From positions 242,543-306,542 of the forward strand of contig BCJX01000007.1 in assembly GCA_001600415.1 (NCBI GenBank): a stretch of 64,000 nt of DNA, written 5' to 3'. Below the pieces are notes generated by a model. It made no database searches. It was not told the DNA's origin and saw only the letters and a program-made list of their open reading frames with translations. This DNA is from Pascua guehoae. Taxonomy: Eukaryota > Basidiomycota > Tremellomycetes > Trichosporonales > Trichosporonaceae. Below, piece after piece: positions 43,670 to 55,811 of the stretch (position 1 is its first letter; each line of letters opens with the position of its first letter). A program made the translations under genes and the position numbers.

Positions 43670-44694
43670 TCACACAAGCAACCGCTCCTCCTCAACCTCA
43701 ATGTCCTCTTCGGGCCCCATGGCGCCTACGCGCTGGAGGACGCGCTCGACGACGAGCGGGAGGATGCGCTCGCGCTCGCGCCGCTCGCGCTCCTGCCGCC
43801 GCTTGGCCTCGGCGCGGAGGCGCGCGAGCTGCGCCTCGAGCTGCTCGATGCGCTCGCCCGACTCGGCGAGCGAGCGCGAGTGCGACAGGTGCGTGCGCAG
43901 GAGGGAGAGGGAGAGGAAGATGGCCGTCGACATGAGGAAGATTGGGATCATGGCTGGATGTTAGTGGGGTGTAGGGGGGGAGGGGGGATGATGGGTGCGG
44001 AGAGGGTTTGGAGGCCGTAGAGTGGTGCCGGGTATGTGAATGTGCGCGTACACGAGGGCAAGATCGGGATCAGGTGTTCAGTTGGGCTTGCCGGCCACCA
44101 TACCGGCCATGGAAATTGTCGCTGCGCACCAGAACAGCCTGCAGTCGTGGGTTGAAGATACTCCAGTGCGCCCACTCGAACGTGCCCCACAACCATCCGA
44201 ACGCGGGTCGTGGTCCGGATCATGAGCTCGCATGGAGGGACCGTCGCAGCGCACCAGGCCCACCCGGGGCCACTCCACGACTACTCCGAGTGCAAACAAG
44301 TACTCGAGTACGCCCACAACCGACTACTGCAGTTTCCACACCCGCTGCATGACGCACACGACCAGCATCAATCCCACACACATACCCCTCCGACCCCCGT
44401 GTCTCACCAGCTCGGTCACCACACCACCAGCCCCCAACCACCCGGTCCATGTCCAAAACCACACTTACCAGGGAAGATTTCACGGTACCACACGCCATAC
44501 ATGCTCGGCGCGGCGCCCTTTGCCCTGCTTGCCGGATATCCCTTTGGCACGAGCGGCGACCCGGGCGCGGCGTGGGGGTCGTGCACTGGCGCGTGCCGCG
44601 ACGTGTTGCGGACCGAGCCTTGCAAGGGCCACGGGAGGGGGCGCGCAGGGGACGCGCGGAAGAAGGCGCGCGCGGCGGCGAGCGGGCGCGACAT
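43670..44694 (-). CDS. small mitochondrial coiled-coil membrane protein, hypothetical
   Basis: Two exons: ATG 44694 to a GTAAGT donor near 44476, and 43953-43670. The ~165-residue product starts with a basic, Ala/Arg-rich presequence (MSRPLAAARAFFRASPARPL) that predicts mitochondrial import. Next come MYGVWYREIFPG, one transmembrane segment (MIPIFLMSTAIFLSLSLL), and a long charged helix (ERIEQLEAQLARLRAEAKRR) ending with an acidic tail EEDIEVEEERLLV. This plan is like small inner-membrane assembly factors, but I cannot name a family. The intron is about 525 nt, long for this genome. Head-to-head with RidA. Confidence 0.6.
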
Positions 44695-45133
44695 GGTGGT
44701 GAGAGGGGAGGGGGGGGGGGGTTTTGGTGGGCGGAACGATAAGGAGGGTGGAGGGGAGCGGAGATGAGGCCGTCACGCGTCTAGCCAGATTGGTGTCGCA
44801 AATGTCGCACACTGGCGGATGGTCTTGGCGTACGGCGGGAAGCTGTTCGTTATGGTCGTTGGAGCAGTCGGCGTGCTCGGCGTCGGGTGCGCGATGGGCG
44901 GAGCGGCGGTCGAGTGGCCAGTGGTGGATAGGTGTGGGAGGCTGGGGGTGCCAAAAACCAACGTCACCATGCATGAATCGCTCGGTCGACGGAAGCAAAT
45001 TGTCCATGACGGAGTTGGTCACGGACCGAGCCGCGCGACCGGCCCGCACCCCCCTCCCCCCCACCTCTACTCACGACCGCCTGCCGACGACACCCTCCCA
45101 CTCTCAACATTGCACTCGATCTCCTGCCTCTAC
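44695..45133. promoter_or_regulatory. 439-bp bidirectional promoter of two mitochondrial genes
   Basis: Separates two genes whose products both begin with mitochondrial presequences. A G11 run (44710-44721) is poly-C in the leader of the minus-strand gene. No extra gene. Confidence 0.5.
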
Positions 45134-45710
45134 ATGCTCCGCACGCTCGCCCCGACTCTCACCCGCATCTCCCAACTCTCCCGCACCCTCGCCACCTCCG
45201 CCGCCATGTCGTCCCCCTACACTGTCGTCTCCACTGACAGTGCGTAACCCTCGAGGGGCGCGCGCGAGAACCGTGGCGGACTTTGTTGCTAACGACGCCC
45301 AGAGGCGCCCGCCGCTATTGGCCCCTACGTCCAGGCTGTCAAGCACAATGGCGTACGTTTGACACGAGCGTGTATGGCGGTACTGACTTGCAGCTCATCT
45401 ACGCGTCGGGATGCATCCCCCTCGACCCCGCGACCATGACCGTCGTCGAGGGTGACGTCAAGGTCCAGACTGTGAGTCGGCCGGAGGGTATCCAGGCGTT
45501 GTTGGGGTGGCAGTTGCTGTGAGAGAGCAGGATACGTGGGACGCGCATCCTGGGCTTGTTGGTGGCTACCTTGTCCTTGCTGTTGGTAGCTGCCTTGCTG
45601 TGGTCAACCCTGCGACGCGAAAGGCAAAGGACGATAAGGTTGGCTATCGTGCTGCTTCGGGTAGCCACGAGGATGGCTGGACGTGCGTCATTGCCACCGG
45701 GGGGCGGGGT

Positions 45711-45790
<80 letters not shown>

Positions 45791-46300
45791 CTGCTACATG
45801 CCGGAGTGCAGCGTGGACACAACCGCGTGCTGCCGTTTCGTTTCTTCTGTTACCGGCTGCTGCGCATGCCCAAATGCGTGGCTTTGCCTGTACCCAAGCA
45901 CTTTGGCAAGGAAGGTGACCCCAAGCTGTCAAGGCGTGCCAGCGACCAGACGCCAATGGCAAAGGAACCGCGCCGAGCAGTCGAGGGACCGGCCGAGTCC
46001 TTGCCTCCTGTTGCCTCACGACCCCTCGCGACCTCGCACCCCCACCCGCGACGACGGCTAACACTCCAGGCCCAGGTGCTCAAGAACGTGACCGCCGTCC
46101 TCGCCGCCTCGGGCTCGTCCAAGGCGTCGGTCCTCAAGACGACCTGCTTCCTCAAGGACATGAACGACTTTGTCGCCTTCAACGGCCTGTACGCCGAGTT
46201 CTTTGGCGAGACCAAGCCCGCCCGCTCGTGTGTCGAGGTCGCCCGCCTGCCCAAGGACGTGCTCGTCGAGGTCGAGTTTATCGCCGTCGAGGAGAAGTAA
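45134..46300 (+). CDS. RidA/YjgF family enamine/imine deaminase, mitochondrial
   Basis: Four exons. ATG 45134 gives a mitochondrial presequence ([20 protein letters not shown]); a second in-frame ATG (MSSPYTVV) could give a cytosolic form, as with yeast Mmf1/Hmf1. Splices: GTGCGT 45241, GTACGT 45353 and GTGAGT near 45472. Core motifs: [44 protein letters not shown] and [20 protein letters not shown]; the Arg in PARSC is the conserved substrate-binding arginine. RidA hydrolyses reactive 2-aminoacrylate and other enamines made by PLP enzymes, protecting isoleucine synthesis and PLP proteins. Intron 3 is ~600 nt and carries a 78-nt G run. Stop TAA 46298-46300. Confidence 0.88.
45713..45790. repeat. 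poly-G tract (78 G) in RidA intron 3
   Basis: An uninterrupted run of 78 G on the sense strand. It is the longest homopolymer in the window and its real length is uncertain. Confidence 0.85.
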
Positions 46301-47160
46301 GCCGTTGCGTTGACAGTGCGCAACATGCAATAGAAAAGGAGAATGGCGGCTGGGAGCGCGGACTATTCCACAGATGTAACGTCTATGGAGGCAAGGGGCG
46401 TGTGGTTCGTGCCGCCGTCGCGAGGCACGAGCCGACTGGCTGCGCAAGTCTGTGGTAATACTGGCAGTCTCAGACTGGGCTGGGAGCTTCGAGGTCGCGA
46501 TTCTGTCGGATGCGTTGTCCAAGTACTCTCTATTACTCACTACAAAGTCGGCACATGTTGGGTGACTCACCGGGGTGTCACCGCTACAGGTTATGGCCTA
46601 ATGCAACTTGCGGAAAGTTGGCATTCCACTCATCTAACGTTCTTATTTCTCTCACAGATAGCCTGACCCACTTGGCCTGACCCACTTCCCGGCGGAGAGC
46701 AGCAGCCACGCTCGCATCTCGAACGCTGGTCAGCATCGCCGACAAGCCGAGCATGAAGGTCATTGTTGAGGCTTGAAACCTAGTCTTCTACTATGCGTCA
46801 CCGGCGTGATGCCTCCCGTATCGGCCTGTGTGCTGCCGACTGCGCATCGCTCACGCCCATTCCATCAACCAGCATCGCAGGCCAACGACGGGCATAACCA
46901 AAGAGACGAGATCCGGTCCGTGCTGCACACAATTATGTGCGGTTTCCATTCTGCCTATGGCTATCAAAGGAGTCGTATTGCCCGTCGGTTCGGCTTCGTC
47001 TTCGTCTTTCAGTCGTCAAATTACGGTCGTCAAAGCTCGCATTGTCCGTCGATTCTCACCGTCCATGTCGTCAATTTGCTATCGCGGTCCGAGGTCGCCA
47101 TGTAGCAGTCGTCAAGGGCGTAATATCCCTCAACGATGCCAGGCATGCTGCGCCACACGC
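46301..47160. other. intergenic, convergent
   Basis: 0.86 kb. Several short open frames but none with recognisable protein character; a CGTCAAA/CGTCGTC-rich stretch near 47000-47120. Confidence 0.4.
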
Positions 47161-48226
47161 TCAAGGCAGCGACCACGCGGGAACTTCAATGTCCGGGCCG
47201 ACGGTCCAGATCTGATTCGGGTTACCCTCGTAGCACTGCCACGTCTGGACCTGGGTTCCCGGAGTTGTGTCGCCGTCTGTCAGGTCGAGACAGTAGCCTG
47301 ATTGTCAGTTGGTAGATGCAGAGTGGGCTGAGGGGAGGCGAGGCAAGTTAACCATCACAGCCCGGTGTGGAAAGGACGAGCCGGTCGGAGCAGCACACTC
47401 GCTCCTGGGTCGAGTCACATCAAATACCCCAGAACACACTGCCAGGTCGGCGCTCACCCTTCATGTTGCCATTCTCCCCGTAGTGCTCGAGCACGCCGTC
47501 GCTGTACGTCCAGTAGATGCCCCACATGAATTTTGCGTTTGGCGCAATGGTGATGTGCTCGCCGTTGCCTGCAATGCGTCAGTTGTGAGGCCTGTGGACA
47601 GCCAGCGGCCAGTCTTGGTCGGCAGCTCGAGACGCAGGACGGGGGAGTCTCGCTGCAAGTTAAAAAAAGAAGAAAGAAAACCTACCGTTGTCGGAAGCGA
47701 AAAGCATGTCGTTGGGCGCACCAGTAAGGCTGACCGAGATCGAGCCTTGGTATCCATCCGTCTTGGGGCGCAGGCCAGTCCAGACTTGGTACGGCGAGCC
47801 GTTGCACGTGTCACTGAAGCGCGGGGGTGTGAGCTGGCTTCTAAAGTGTTTGGAGCAGGGGTAGGACCTGCAGTTGGGGAGGTGTTCAATGTACAACCAC
47901 TTGGCCGGCAGGTGGTCGTGCTGTAGAATATCCCTGTCCCTAGATACCCCTGTACTTTAGATATCCCTGCGCCGAGGACCAAACACTTGTTTTCAAACAA
48001 TACCCCAGCAATACAAGCTGCGCGACACAACCGTGGGCCCCCTTACTCTCTCCACCACTCACACGGTCACGTTTGCCCATCGGGTCGTCTCCTTGTTGTA
48101 GCCGGTTGTGAGGCACAGGTCCGTGTTGCCGTTCGGGTGGATCGTCTGTCCGACTTCCATCGGCACCTGGCACCGGGAAGCAGTCGCCACGGTGGCGAAG
48201 GCGGCAGCGGCGCAGAGGAGAAGCAT
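47161..48226 (-). CDS. secreted ricin-type beta-trefoil lectin (CBM13-like)
   Basis: ATG 48226 starts a signal peptide (MLLLCAAAAFATVATASRC). After removal the first repeat reads GQTIHPNGNTDLCLTTG. Later exons hold GSPYQVWTGL, GEHITIAPNAKFMWGIYW and CLDLTDGDTTPGTQVQTWQC with NPNQIWTV. The Q-x-W signatures (QVW, QIW) and CLDL are those of the three-lobed ricin B lectin fold, which binds galactose- or xylose-type sugars. There is only one domain of about 150-170 residues and no catalytic module. Stop TGA at 47161-47163. Three introns of variable length. It is likely an extracellular sugar-binding protein; the ligand is unknown. Confidence 0.7.
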
Positions 48227-49297
48227 GGTGAGGTCGAGTAGAGTGAGTGGTAGGGGTGGTGGTGTGGCCGAGCTGGACACGAGGACACTCGAGTCAAGGC
48301 TGCAACAGGGAGTGGTAGTAGTTGGTTGTCGGTCGGCGGTGAGGTTCTGAGACCAGTCGTGCGGTCGCCTTTTAACCAGTAGCGATTTGCTCACCTTTGG
48401 TCGGTCCATGCATCGCACGTCCTCACACGGAGGCTGACCCACACGCCTCACCGCTTGTCGTTCCGAAAGAACAAGCACCATTGCCCTGGAACAGGATAAC
48501 CGACAGAGTAGAAATTCGTCACTTGTGGAATGGAGCCGGAACACGCCGCTGCACAGTGCTGTTTCCCAATGGGGAGAGAAGCATGAATCCAGTGCGCCGC
48601 AGTGCCAAGACTTCCGCCAGTGCGCAGCGCGTGACCTCGCCGCAAGCGACGGCGAGCAAGGCAACGGCGCAGCGGCAGCGGAGCAGCGCGCCGACAGTAT
48701 AGCTCCTCGTGCTCGTCGTTCCGCACTGATCGCGTCGCTCGGAGATGTGGTCTGTGGCTGGAGAATGTACCGCTGAATTGTCTTGGCATTGCTCGAGGGT
48801 GTTCATTGCAGGACAATACGGCCGAACTGTCGTACGGTGGCTACGGTGCAGTAGTATAGGTGTGTTTCCAAGCATTGGCAGACTCTCCCCACCTGCCTCA
48901 CCTGCCCCACTTGCTTATTGTCATCAGTCCTCGCAGTTCTGTCAACTTGCCGATTGCCAAGACAAGACAAGGAAGAACAGAAGATAAATCACGCTCGATC
49001 TTGTGCACGGCCTTCTGCCACACACAACTCATCTGCAAACTAGGCATGCGGAGTACCCTAACGCCTATGAGAGCGCATGCCTATTTGTATATTGTATTTG
49101 AGCAGGTGCCTTGCTGATTAGCATTTCCTGATTGCCATTTGACTCCGTCTGATTCGTCCCCCCACTACTCTGCTCCTGCAACGCGCCTGGGCCGGCCCAC
49201 TGTCTCAGGTGTGCCCTCCCACCTCGTGCTGCTGCCTGATTTTACTCGCCTCCACCTTTGTTGATTCTCCATCTCTCGACACACCCACACCCACTCG
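48227..49297. promoter_or_regulatory. divergent promoter region
   Basis: 1.07 kb between the lectin gene and the next plus-strand gene. Short open frames on both strands lack recognisable features. No repeats of note. Confidence 0.4.
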
Positions 49298-51526
49298 ATG
49301 CCCGTGAACGCTGCTGTCGTGAGGCACGTCCTCGCGCTCACGATCAGGCGCGAGGGACTGGCCCTCGCGCCACAGTGTCCTTCATGGTACGCGACACGCG
49401 CACCATATTCGACCGCTGCAGCGCTCGCTAGCCCCGATGTCGGGCAGAGCGTCCCGCCGGACGTGGCCTGGGCTCCACGTCCAGGCCAGCTGCCAAATGC
49501 GCGTGTGAGGGGTCCGGATCTAGTCTTGGATCAGAAGAGGGATGGAGGAGCCGAAAAGGGTCATAGGCCCGGGACACAGGTGAGTATGGGGACCGCGTGA
49601 AGAGTATATCCTCGCAGGGGCTGACATCAGCCTTCGTCGTCGAGGGTGAAGTGGGGCTTGCGTCGAGAAATGCCAGCGACGCAGTGGACGCAATCGACGC
49701 AGTCGACATCCAAGGTGTCAAAGGAGCCTTTGCCTTTGGCCCCTTCGCCCCGTTTACCAGTACCCGGCACTGCAAAACGTGTCCGGCTACCTTCAAGGAC
49801 GACGGCGGACCCTCATTATGGCGCCCTGCAGCTTGAACGGTACAAGGCCGCCGCATTGCTGTCCCCGCAGGAGCTAGTTGGACAGGTCAAGGGCCTGCTC
49901 GAGCTTGGCCGCCCCCGCACCGTGGCTGGACTGTGGGCGCACCTCGCGGCTGTGCGCATGGTGGTTGACCGCCTGACGCCACGGCAGTGGCCGAGAGCCG
50001 ACTCGCTTCTGAGCAAGCTCATGGCACGGCACCTCCGAAGCCTCGTCCACATGTGGAACGAGTGGCTTGCGACTGTTGAGACGCTGTACGAGCTCGGCGC
50101 ATTTCCGCGTCCCAACGGCACGGAGGCACGAGATCTCCACCCACGCAAGTTTGACTCCCTGTTCCTCGCCATCCTCAAACGGCCGCTCGACAGGGCGATG
50201 GCACGCGCGCACAGGGCGAATCGGCTCGCTCGCGCCGAGGCCAAAAATCAAATGGAATCGGCGTCAGGCCACAGCGTTGGACATGGCGATGGCTCCGACC
50301 ACGCCATTTTCCCCCTTCGGCGACAGTACCTCACAGTCCCCAGGGTGCTCCATGTGATGGAAAAGATCGGGCTCCACCCCACCGAGCAACAGATCAAGTT
50401 TCTGCTGCAGCACGTGTCCATCAACGTGCTGCTCAAATGTGCACACGCCGAAAAGGACAATGCCATGAACCGCGCCGCGCGCCGTGCCATCGACCGACTC
50501 GTACGTGACGCTGCCATCACCTCGTATCGTCCAATCGACACCCGGCCCGCCGCGTACGCCGTCGACGACAAGCACGCCGCCGCGTACTCGTCCGAGCTGG
50601 GGCTCGCTGCGGCTCAAGTGGTGGTGGACCATCTCGAAAAGGCGAAATACTACAACAAGCCCGCGGCAGCTTCGTGGTCGGCCGAGCTCGTACGGTTCCG
50701 ACCCCTCATCCTGAACACGGCGCGACCCCACGTCCTTCGCGCAAGTACGAAGCGCGGATCAACACCGTCCAAGCGCGAGTCGCTGGCCATCTGGCTCATC
50801 CTCCGCGACGTCCTCCTCTCTGCACCCGGGGGGAGGGAGCTGCGGGCCGCCTGGAACCCGGTCGGGGCGTTTGATCTGGGAAACCCGCTTGACCTCATCC
50901 ACCTCCTGATGGGCTCGGACCCAGACACTCCGCTGACACACGTTACAGGCAAGCGCCTTCACTCGGGGATCATGCGTGTAGCGCGCGAGGCTGGGCATCG
51001 GGGACAAATCGGGCCAGTCGTCGAGCTGTGCGACCTCTTGGCCGTGTCTGCAGACTCGAAGCACGCGTCGGAGCCTTCCACCGTCCTCTCTACCTCTGGC
51101 GTCGTTGTCGACGCAAATCATGACAGTGCCTCGAGTAGTACCGTGGACGCAAGGACCCTCACCCCCGTGTCTCCCGACGCTCAAACGCCCACACGCACCA
51201 ATCCATCCCTCCATGACATGTGGGACCCGCCGGCACACCCCAACCCCCCACCGCCCCTCGCCCTCTTTTGCGCCGCCTACCTCGCAGACGCGGCGCGTGT
51301 CCCAGAAGATCTAATGACCCTCCTTCCCCGCCTCTTGCGCCTCGTCGTCGAGCCGGGCGTGCCGCCCGACGCAATGATGGCTGTCGTGCGGCCCATTACA
51401 AACCACGTGCTGGCCGTTGCGCACCAGGCCGATGTGCAGCGTGTCGGCGGCGCGAATGTGGAGCGCGACGTGCACGACATGTTTGTGAGGTGGGGTGCGA
51501 TTGAGACGGAGGCCGGTGTAGTGTAG
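49298..51526 (+). CDS. mitochondrial alpha-helical protein, hypothetical
   Basis: ATG 49298; exon 1 codes an N-terminus rich in Arg, Ala and Ser without acid residues (AVVRHVLALTIRREGLAL, WYATRAPYSTAAAL), a good mitochondrial presequence. An intron of ~52 nt (GTGAGT...CTGACATCAG, 49579-49630) joins to a 630-codon exon. The body is helical: LLSPQELVGQVKGLLELGR, LWAHLAAVRMVVDRLT, VLHVMEKIGLHPTEQQIKFL and SINVLLKCAHAEKDNAMNRA. The helix-pair spacing and KIGLHPTEQQ turn recall pentatricopeptide repeats, but I cannot define repeats confidently. It may act in organelle RNA metabolism (inference). An acidic, Ser/Thr/Pro-rich insert lies near 51060-51250. Stop TAG 51524-51526. Confidence 0.6.
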
Positions 51527-52306
51527 GGAAGGTTGACTGTGGCACGGGGTGTAGGCCGTGGCACTTGAGTGTAGGCCGCACGCGGGCAGGCCGTGGCACG
51601 CTTGGTTCATTGTAGCAGCGCTTGTAGCCACCGATGTACCTTGGCTCTTGACTACCTGATACAGCCCCTTGGGCACTAGGCTTGTACTGTGCGACCGTAC
51701 TTTCTGAGACTACTATGCTCTTGCAAAGACATCTGGGCAGAAATAACCGTCCATCTCGGTCCACAGCAACAGCAGTCAAGACGCCATACAAGTTGTGCAT
51801 ATCCTGCAAGTAACTCCCTAAGTGTTCTCTCCCTAAATGCCCTCTCCCCACCAGCTCAAAAGTATCACCAGCTGCACATCGCTGCAGGAGACGGCTGCTC
51901 CATGCCTACACCAGCCCCTCCCCTCTTCACAACCCCGCCACAATAGCACACCACGCCCACACGCACACGACCCTCCTTGCCATCACCCCCATAATAATAC
52001 CCCACATCATACCGCTCACACTTGTCGGCAAAACGCACATCCGCAGCGAGAGCCGATGAGCCAAGGGATTCTATGTCGACACACTCTCCCACAAGGGCAA
52101 CGCTTGCAGGCTCCCAGTCTCGCTTTGATGTGGATACTCGATACCCGCGCAGAGACACGAAGGCACGTCCCAACGAATACCCAACACGTATAGCTCGCAT
52201 CTTCTGACATTTTTCTTCAAGCTTTATGTATATACCAATCGAAACAGCAGACACCGTGACGCCGTGCCGCGCGTATCGCAACGCGCGCGGTCTGAAACGA
52301 AACGGG
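51527..52306. other. intergenic with a doubtful minus-strand ORF
   Basis: Convergent 3' flanks. A minus-strand frame from ATG 52200 to 51865 (111 codons: SLGRAFVSLRGYRVS, a GYYYGGDGKEG stretch, rich in Gly/Val) starts 107 bp past the ligase stop. It may be a small gene or just 3' UTR. Confidence 0.25.
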
Positions 52307-55300
52307 CTACAGCTTTGCCTTTGCCTTTGCGGCGCGCTGCCGCTCCCATTCCCGGCCGACGATGCGCTTGGCGTCGGCCTTGACAATCTTGCCGTTTGCG
52401 TTGCGCGCTGCTGTCAGCGGGGCCACGAGACGCCAAGGAGGTATGCCGAGGGGGGCGCGGGGGGAGGGGGGGNNNNNNNNNNNNNNNNNNNNNNNNNNNN
52501 NNNNNNNNNNNNNNNNNNNNNNNNNNNNNNNNNNNNNNNGACTCACGCAGGGCGGGGAGGATGACGACGATGACGGGGCGGGCGGGGTGTCGTAAACTGG
52601 TTGTCAGCAATCCCAGAGTGCTGTTGGAAGGGAGTAGCTTTTGGCGGTGGAAGTGGTGGTTCTGGAACGACACTGGAACGTCAAGGCAGAGGAGCTGCGA
52701 TGGGAGTGGTGGTTCCAGAACGACACGGAAACGTCAAGGAGAGGATCCCCGACGGGAGTGATGGTTCTAGAACGACATGGGAACGTCAAGGCAGAGGAGC
52801 CCCGATGGGGAATGATGTTGATGGGGAGGGATGTGATTGGGAGGATGTGATGGGGAGAGATTGTGATTGGGAGAGATGTGATGGGGAGGGATGTGATGGG
52901 GAGGGATGTACAATGAGAAGCGAGTGGGAAGGAGATTGACGAGGCGTGGAAAGACTGAAAGAATACACCCCGCGCCACGAGCAAAACTCACCGAGTGCTC
53001 GCCTGGGCGATAATATCCTCTGGCGTCGCCTCTGCACCGGGGGCAAGGCTGACGGCCACACCGACGAGCTCGCCGAGCACGTCGTCGGGCACAGGCACGG
53101 CGGCGCACTCTGCGACGCGGTTGTCGCCAAAGATGACGTTTTCGACCTCTGCAGAGGCAATCTGAGTGTCAGTGGTGTTCTCCAGGGGCTGGTGGAAAGG
53201 GGCCGGCGGGAATTGGCACAAGGGATGGGCCATCTCAGACTCTGGTGAGACTCACGTTTTCTCCGCCGCGGATGATCATGTCCTTGGCTACGCCGTTAGT
53301 GCTTCATTCTCACTATCTACGATTGCTCGACGTACCGCGGTCGCGGATCCAGAGGTCGCCGTCGGGGTCGATAAAGCCCATGTCGCCCGTGTCGAGCCAG
53401 CCGTCCTTGTCCACGGCCTCGGCGGTGGCCTCTGGTAAAAACGTTAGTGCTTGTCGTGACGTCTGTGGCATGCTCTGTTACATACCAGGGTTGTTAAAGT
53501 AGCGCTTCATGAGGTTTGACCCGCGGGCATGGATAATGCCCAGCTCGCCGTCGGGCTGCACCTTGCCCGTGTCGGGGTCGATGATCTTGATCTCGGCCGT
53601 AGGGATGCAGCGTCCCACGGCTTCGGGCTGGAGATTAGCACAGACTCGCTTGCGATGGGGCGACATGTTGTCCCCGTAGTCGCTCTGGACGCACCTTTTC
53701 AATATAGTCTGCGCCGCCAAAGCCGACGTGCAGAGCGTTCGTCTCCGTCATGCCCCACGCATGGCCGCTGGTATGGATTAGCGCGTTCAACGACTTCAGC
53801 CTCGCGTGCGTGCGCACTCACGCCATGGCAGTGGGCCAGCGCTTGGCAATATCTCCCACGAGACGCTTGGGCGGGGGCGCTCCACCGTATGACAGCGCGT
53901 CAAAGACGTGGTCCTTGGGCAGGAGCGGCGACTGCATGACCGCCGTGACAATCGCGGGAACACTGGGCGTCAGCAGACGGTTTGGGCCCAACACGCAGAC
54001 GTCGACGATCAAACCGAAGAGCATCCGCCACAAACACGAGTAGGGGTCACCTCCAAACGCCACTTACCCGCCGATAAACTTGACTTGCTCATCGACACAC
54101 AGCTTGACGGCATCCTTGACGCTCCAGCGGCGCATAAAGACGACCTTTTGGCCGTTCTGGAACTGGCGCAGAATCGCACCATACAGTCCCGTGACGTGGA
54201 AGAGGGGCACGGCGAGGAGCATGACCGTCTGGGGCTGCTGGTCTGCGGTGGCCAGCATGCCAAAGAGGTCTTTGAGGGGCATACCCATTCGGAGCAGCGC
54301 GCGGCACGAGACTGTGTGTTAGCCAGTGCATGCCAGATTGGGGGGCAAGATGTCGAAAGAATAGTGTACCCACTAAGTGGCCCAGAAACGAGCATTTGAA
54401 GCGAGCCGCGCTGCGACAGGAGCACGCCCTTGGGGAGGTTGGTGGTGCTGTTTGGTCAGCAGTGCATGCGTTGCGCGTTGGGGGTCATGCTCACCCCGAA
54501 GTAAAGGCGAGGAGGCCGTCGCCGTCGGGGTGGATACTCTCCATGCCAGTGCCTTCCTCTACGGCACGGATCGTGTCGGCAGAGGGCTTGATCGAGAAGG
54601 CTTCCTGGGACGTCAGTTGGTGGGCAACAAGGAGCCGGGTAGGGCTCTGGCATGCATACCTTTACTCCTGCCTGGGCGTTTGGAGGCAGATGGCTGATGC
54701 TCGACCAGCACCAAACCTGCAGCGTCAGCTCGGTTTCTTCAGAGGTGGGCGATTATTAGGACAGAAGCCCCAATCGCGGACTTCTGCCTGGTATCACCCA
54801 TCAATACTAACCGGCCCAATACCGTTCGACTTGAGCGTATCGGCAATCGTGCCAAGGTGCGACGCGAGCTTCTCGTCGGCGAGGATCACTTTGGGTGTCG
54901 TGAGCTTGAGGCAGTGGAGCTGGATGTCGTCCTGGCTGAGTTGTGAGCCATATGTGTGTTTTGTATGACAGGGCGTTGGCAAGCAGTACTCACAGTGTCG
55001 AGTTGAGGAGGACGGGGACGGCACCGAGGAGGCATGTGGCCATGAACGACACGACCCACCTGGGCGAGTTAGCTCCGAGTCTGCAAGACTGTTGTTCCGC
55101 CACGACAGTATCTTATCTTTGCACCCATTGCTCGACACTGTCAAGGGTCGGGAGCGTGTCTCTCGGTGTCTCAGTGGGCCCCTGTTGTCGACCCTTTCGG
55201 GCAATGCGAATGGGTACCATGGCCGGATAGAACACCCCGCCCTACCACTTCTCAAACCACGCCCCTGCCGAGGCCGGTACTCACCCCGTGCTGTTGAGAC

Positions 55301-55811
55301 CGCCCACAGCGACACGGTCCTCGACGCCGACACCTTGCTCGCGCAGCGCACCCGCCAGCTGCAGCGCCTGCTGGTACGCCTGGGCAAACGTGACGTATTC
55401 GCGCGCATAAAAGTCGGCGGGCTCGGGGACGGGCGACGACAGCATTGTCCGCGATGCGTACTTTGCACAGCCGCCCCTGATGACATCGCGCCAGGAAACG
55501 GGAAGCTGCCGGGTCAGCGCACGGACAGAGGCAACGGGGTACATATCGGGCAGCGGGCGTGTGTTTGTGGGACATGTGGGGTCCAACACGCGATACTCAC
55601 ATTCTTCCACACCTTTTGCTTGCGGCCGTCAATGACGGCCTCGGTCAGCTCGAAGGGTGTACCGGGGAGACAGAGCTGGGCGTCGCCTGAGTGTATCAGC
55701 TTATGCGCTATTGTCACTTGCGGGGCACCGTTTGGCTGGCGGGTGGTGCTCACATTGCTCGTATGTTGGCTTTGGCCCGGCAGGCTGGGGGGGCAGCACG
55801 ATGGGCGCCAT
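52307..55811 (-). CDS. AMP-binding acyl-CoA synthetase/ligase (4CL-like)
   Basis: ATG 55811, stop 52307-52309, about ten introns. Order of ANL-superfamily motifs: [15 protein letters not shown] and VWKN at the N-terminus, [20 protein letters not shown], then the phosphate loop [14 protein letters not shown] (created across an intron), [71 protein letters not shown] and the catalytic Lys in [13 protein letters not shown]. It should adenylate a carboxylic acid and load it on CoA. The short N-terminus and the LPG-F-E-E start match fungal long/medium-chain or aryl ligases. No PTS1 is seen; the C-terminus is Lys/Ala-rich (AAKAKAKL). One intron carries an N gap and minisatellites. Substrate is unknown. 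Confidence 0.82.
52473..52539. other. assembly gap in ligase intron
   Basis: 67 N after a G-rich run (52451-52472), inside an intron of the ligase gene. Confidence 0.95.
52654..52916. repeat. nested minisatellites in ligase intron
   Basis: Three ~53-bp units (TGGTGGTTCTGGAACGACAC ... AACGTCAAGG ...) are followed by about seven short units of type GGGATGTGATGGGGAG. Confidence 0.85.
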
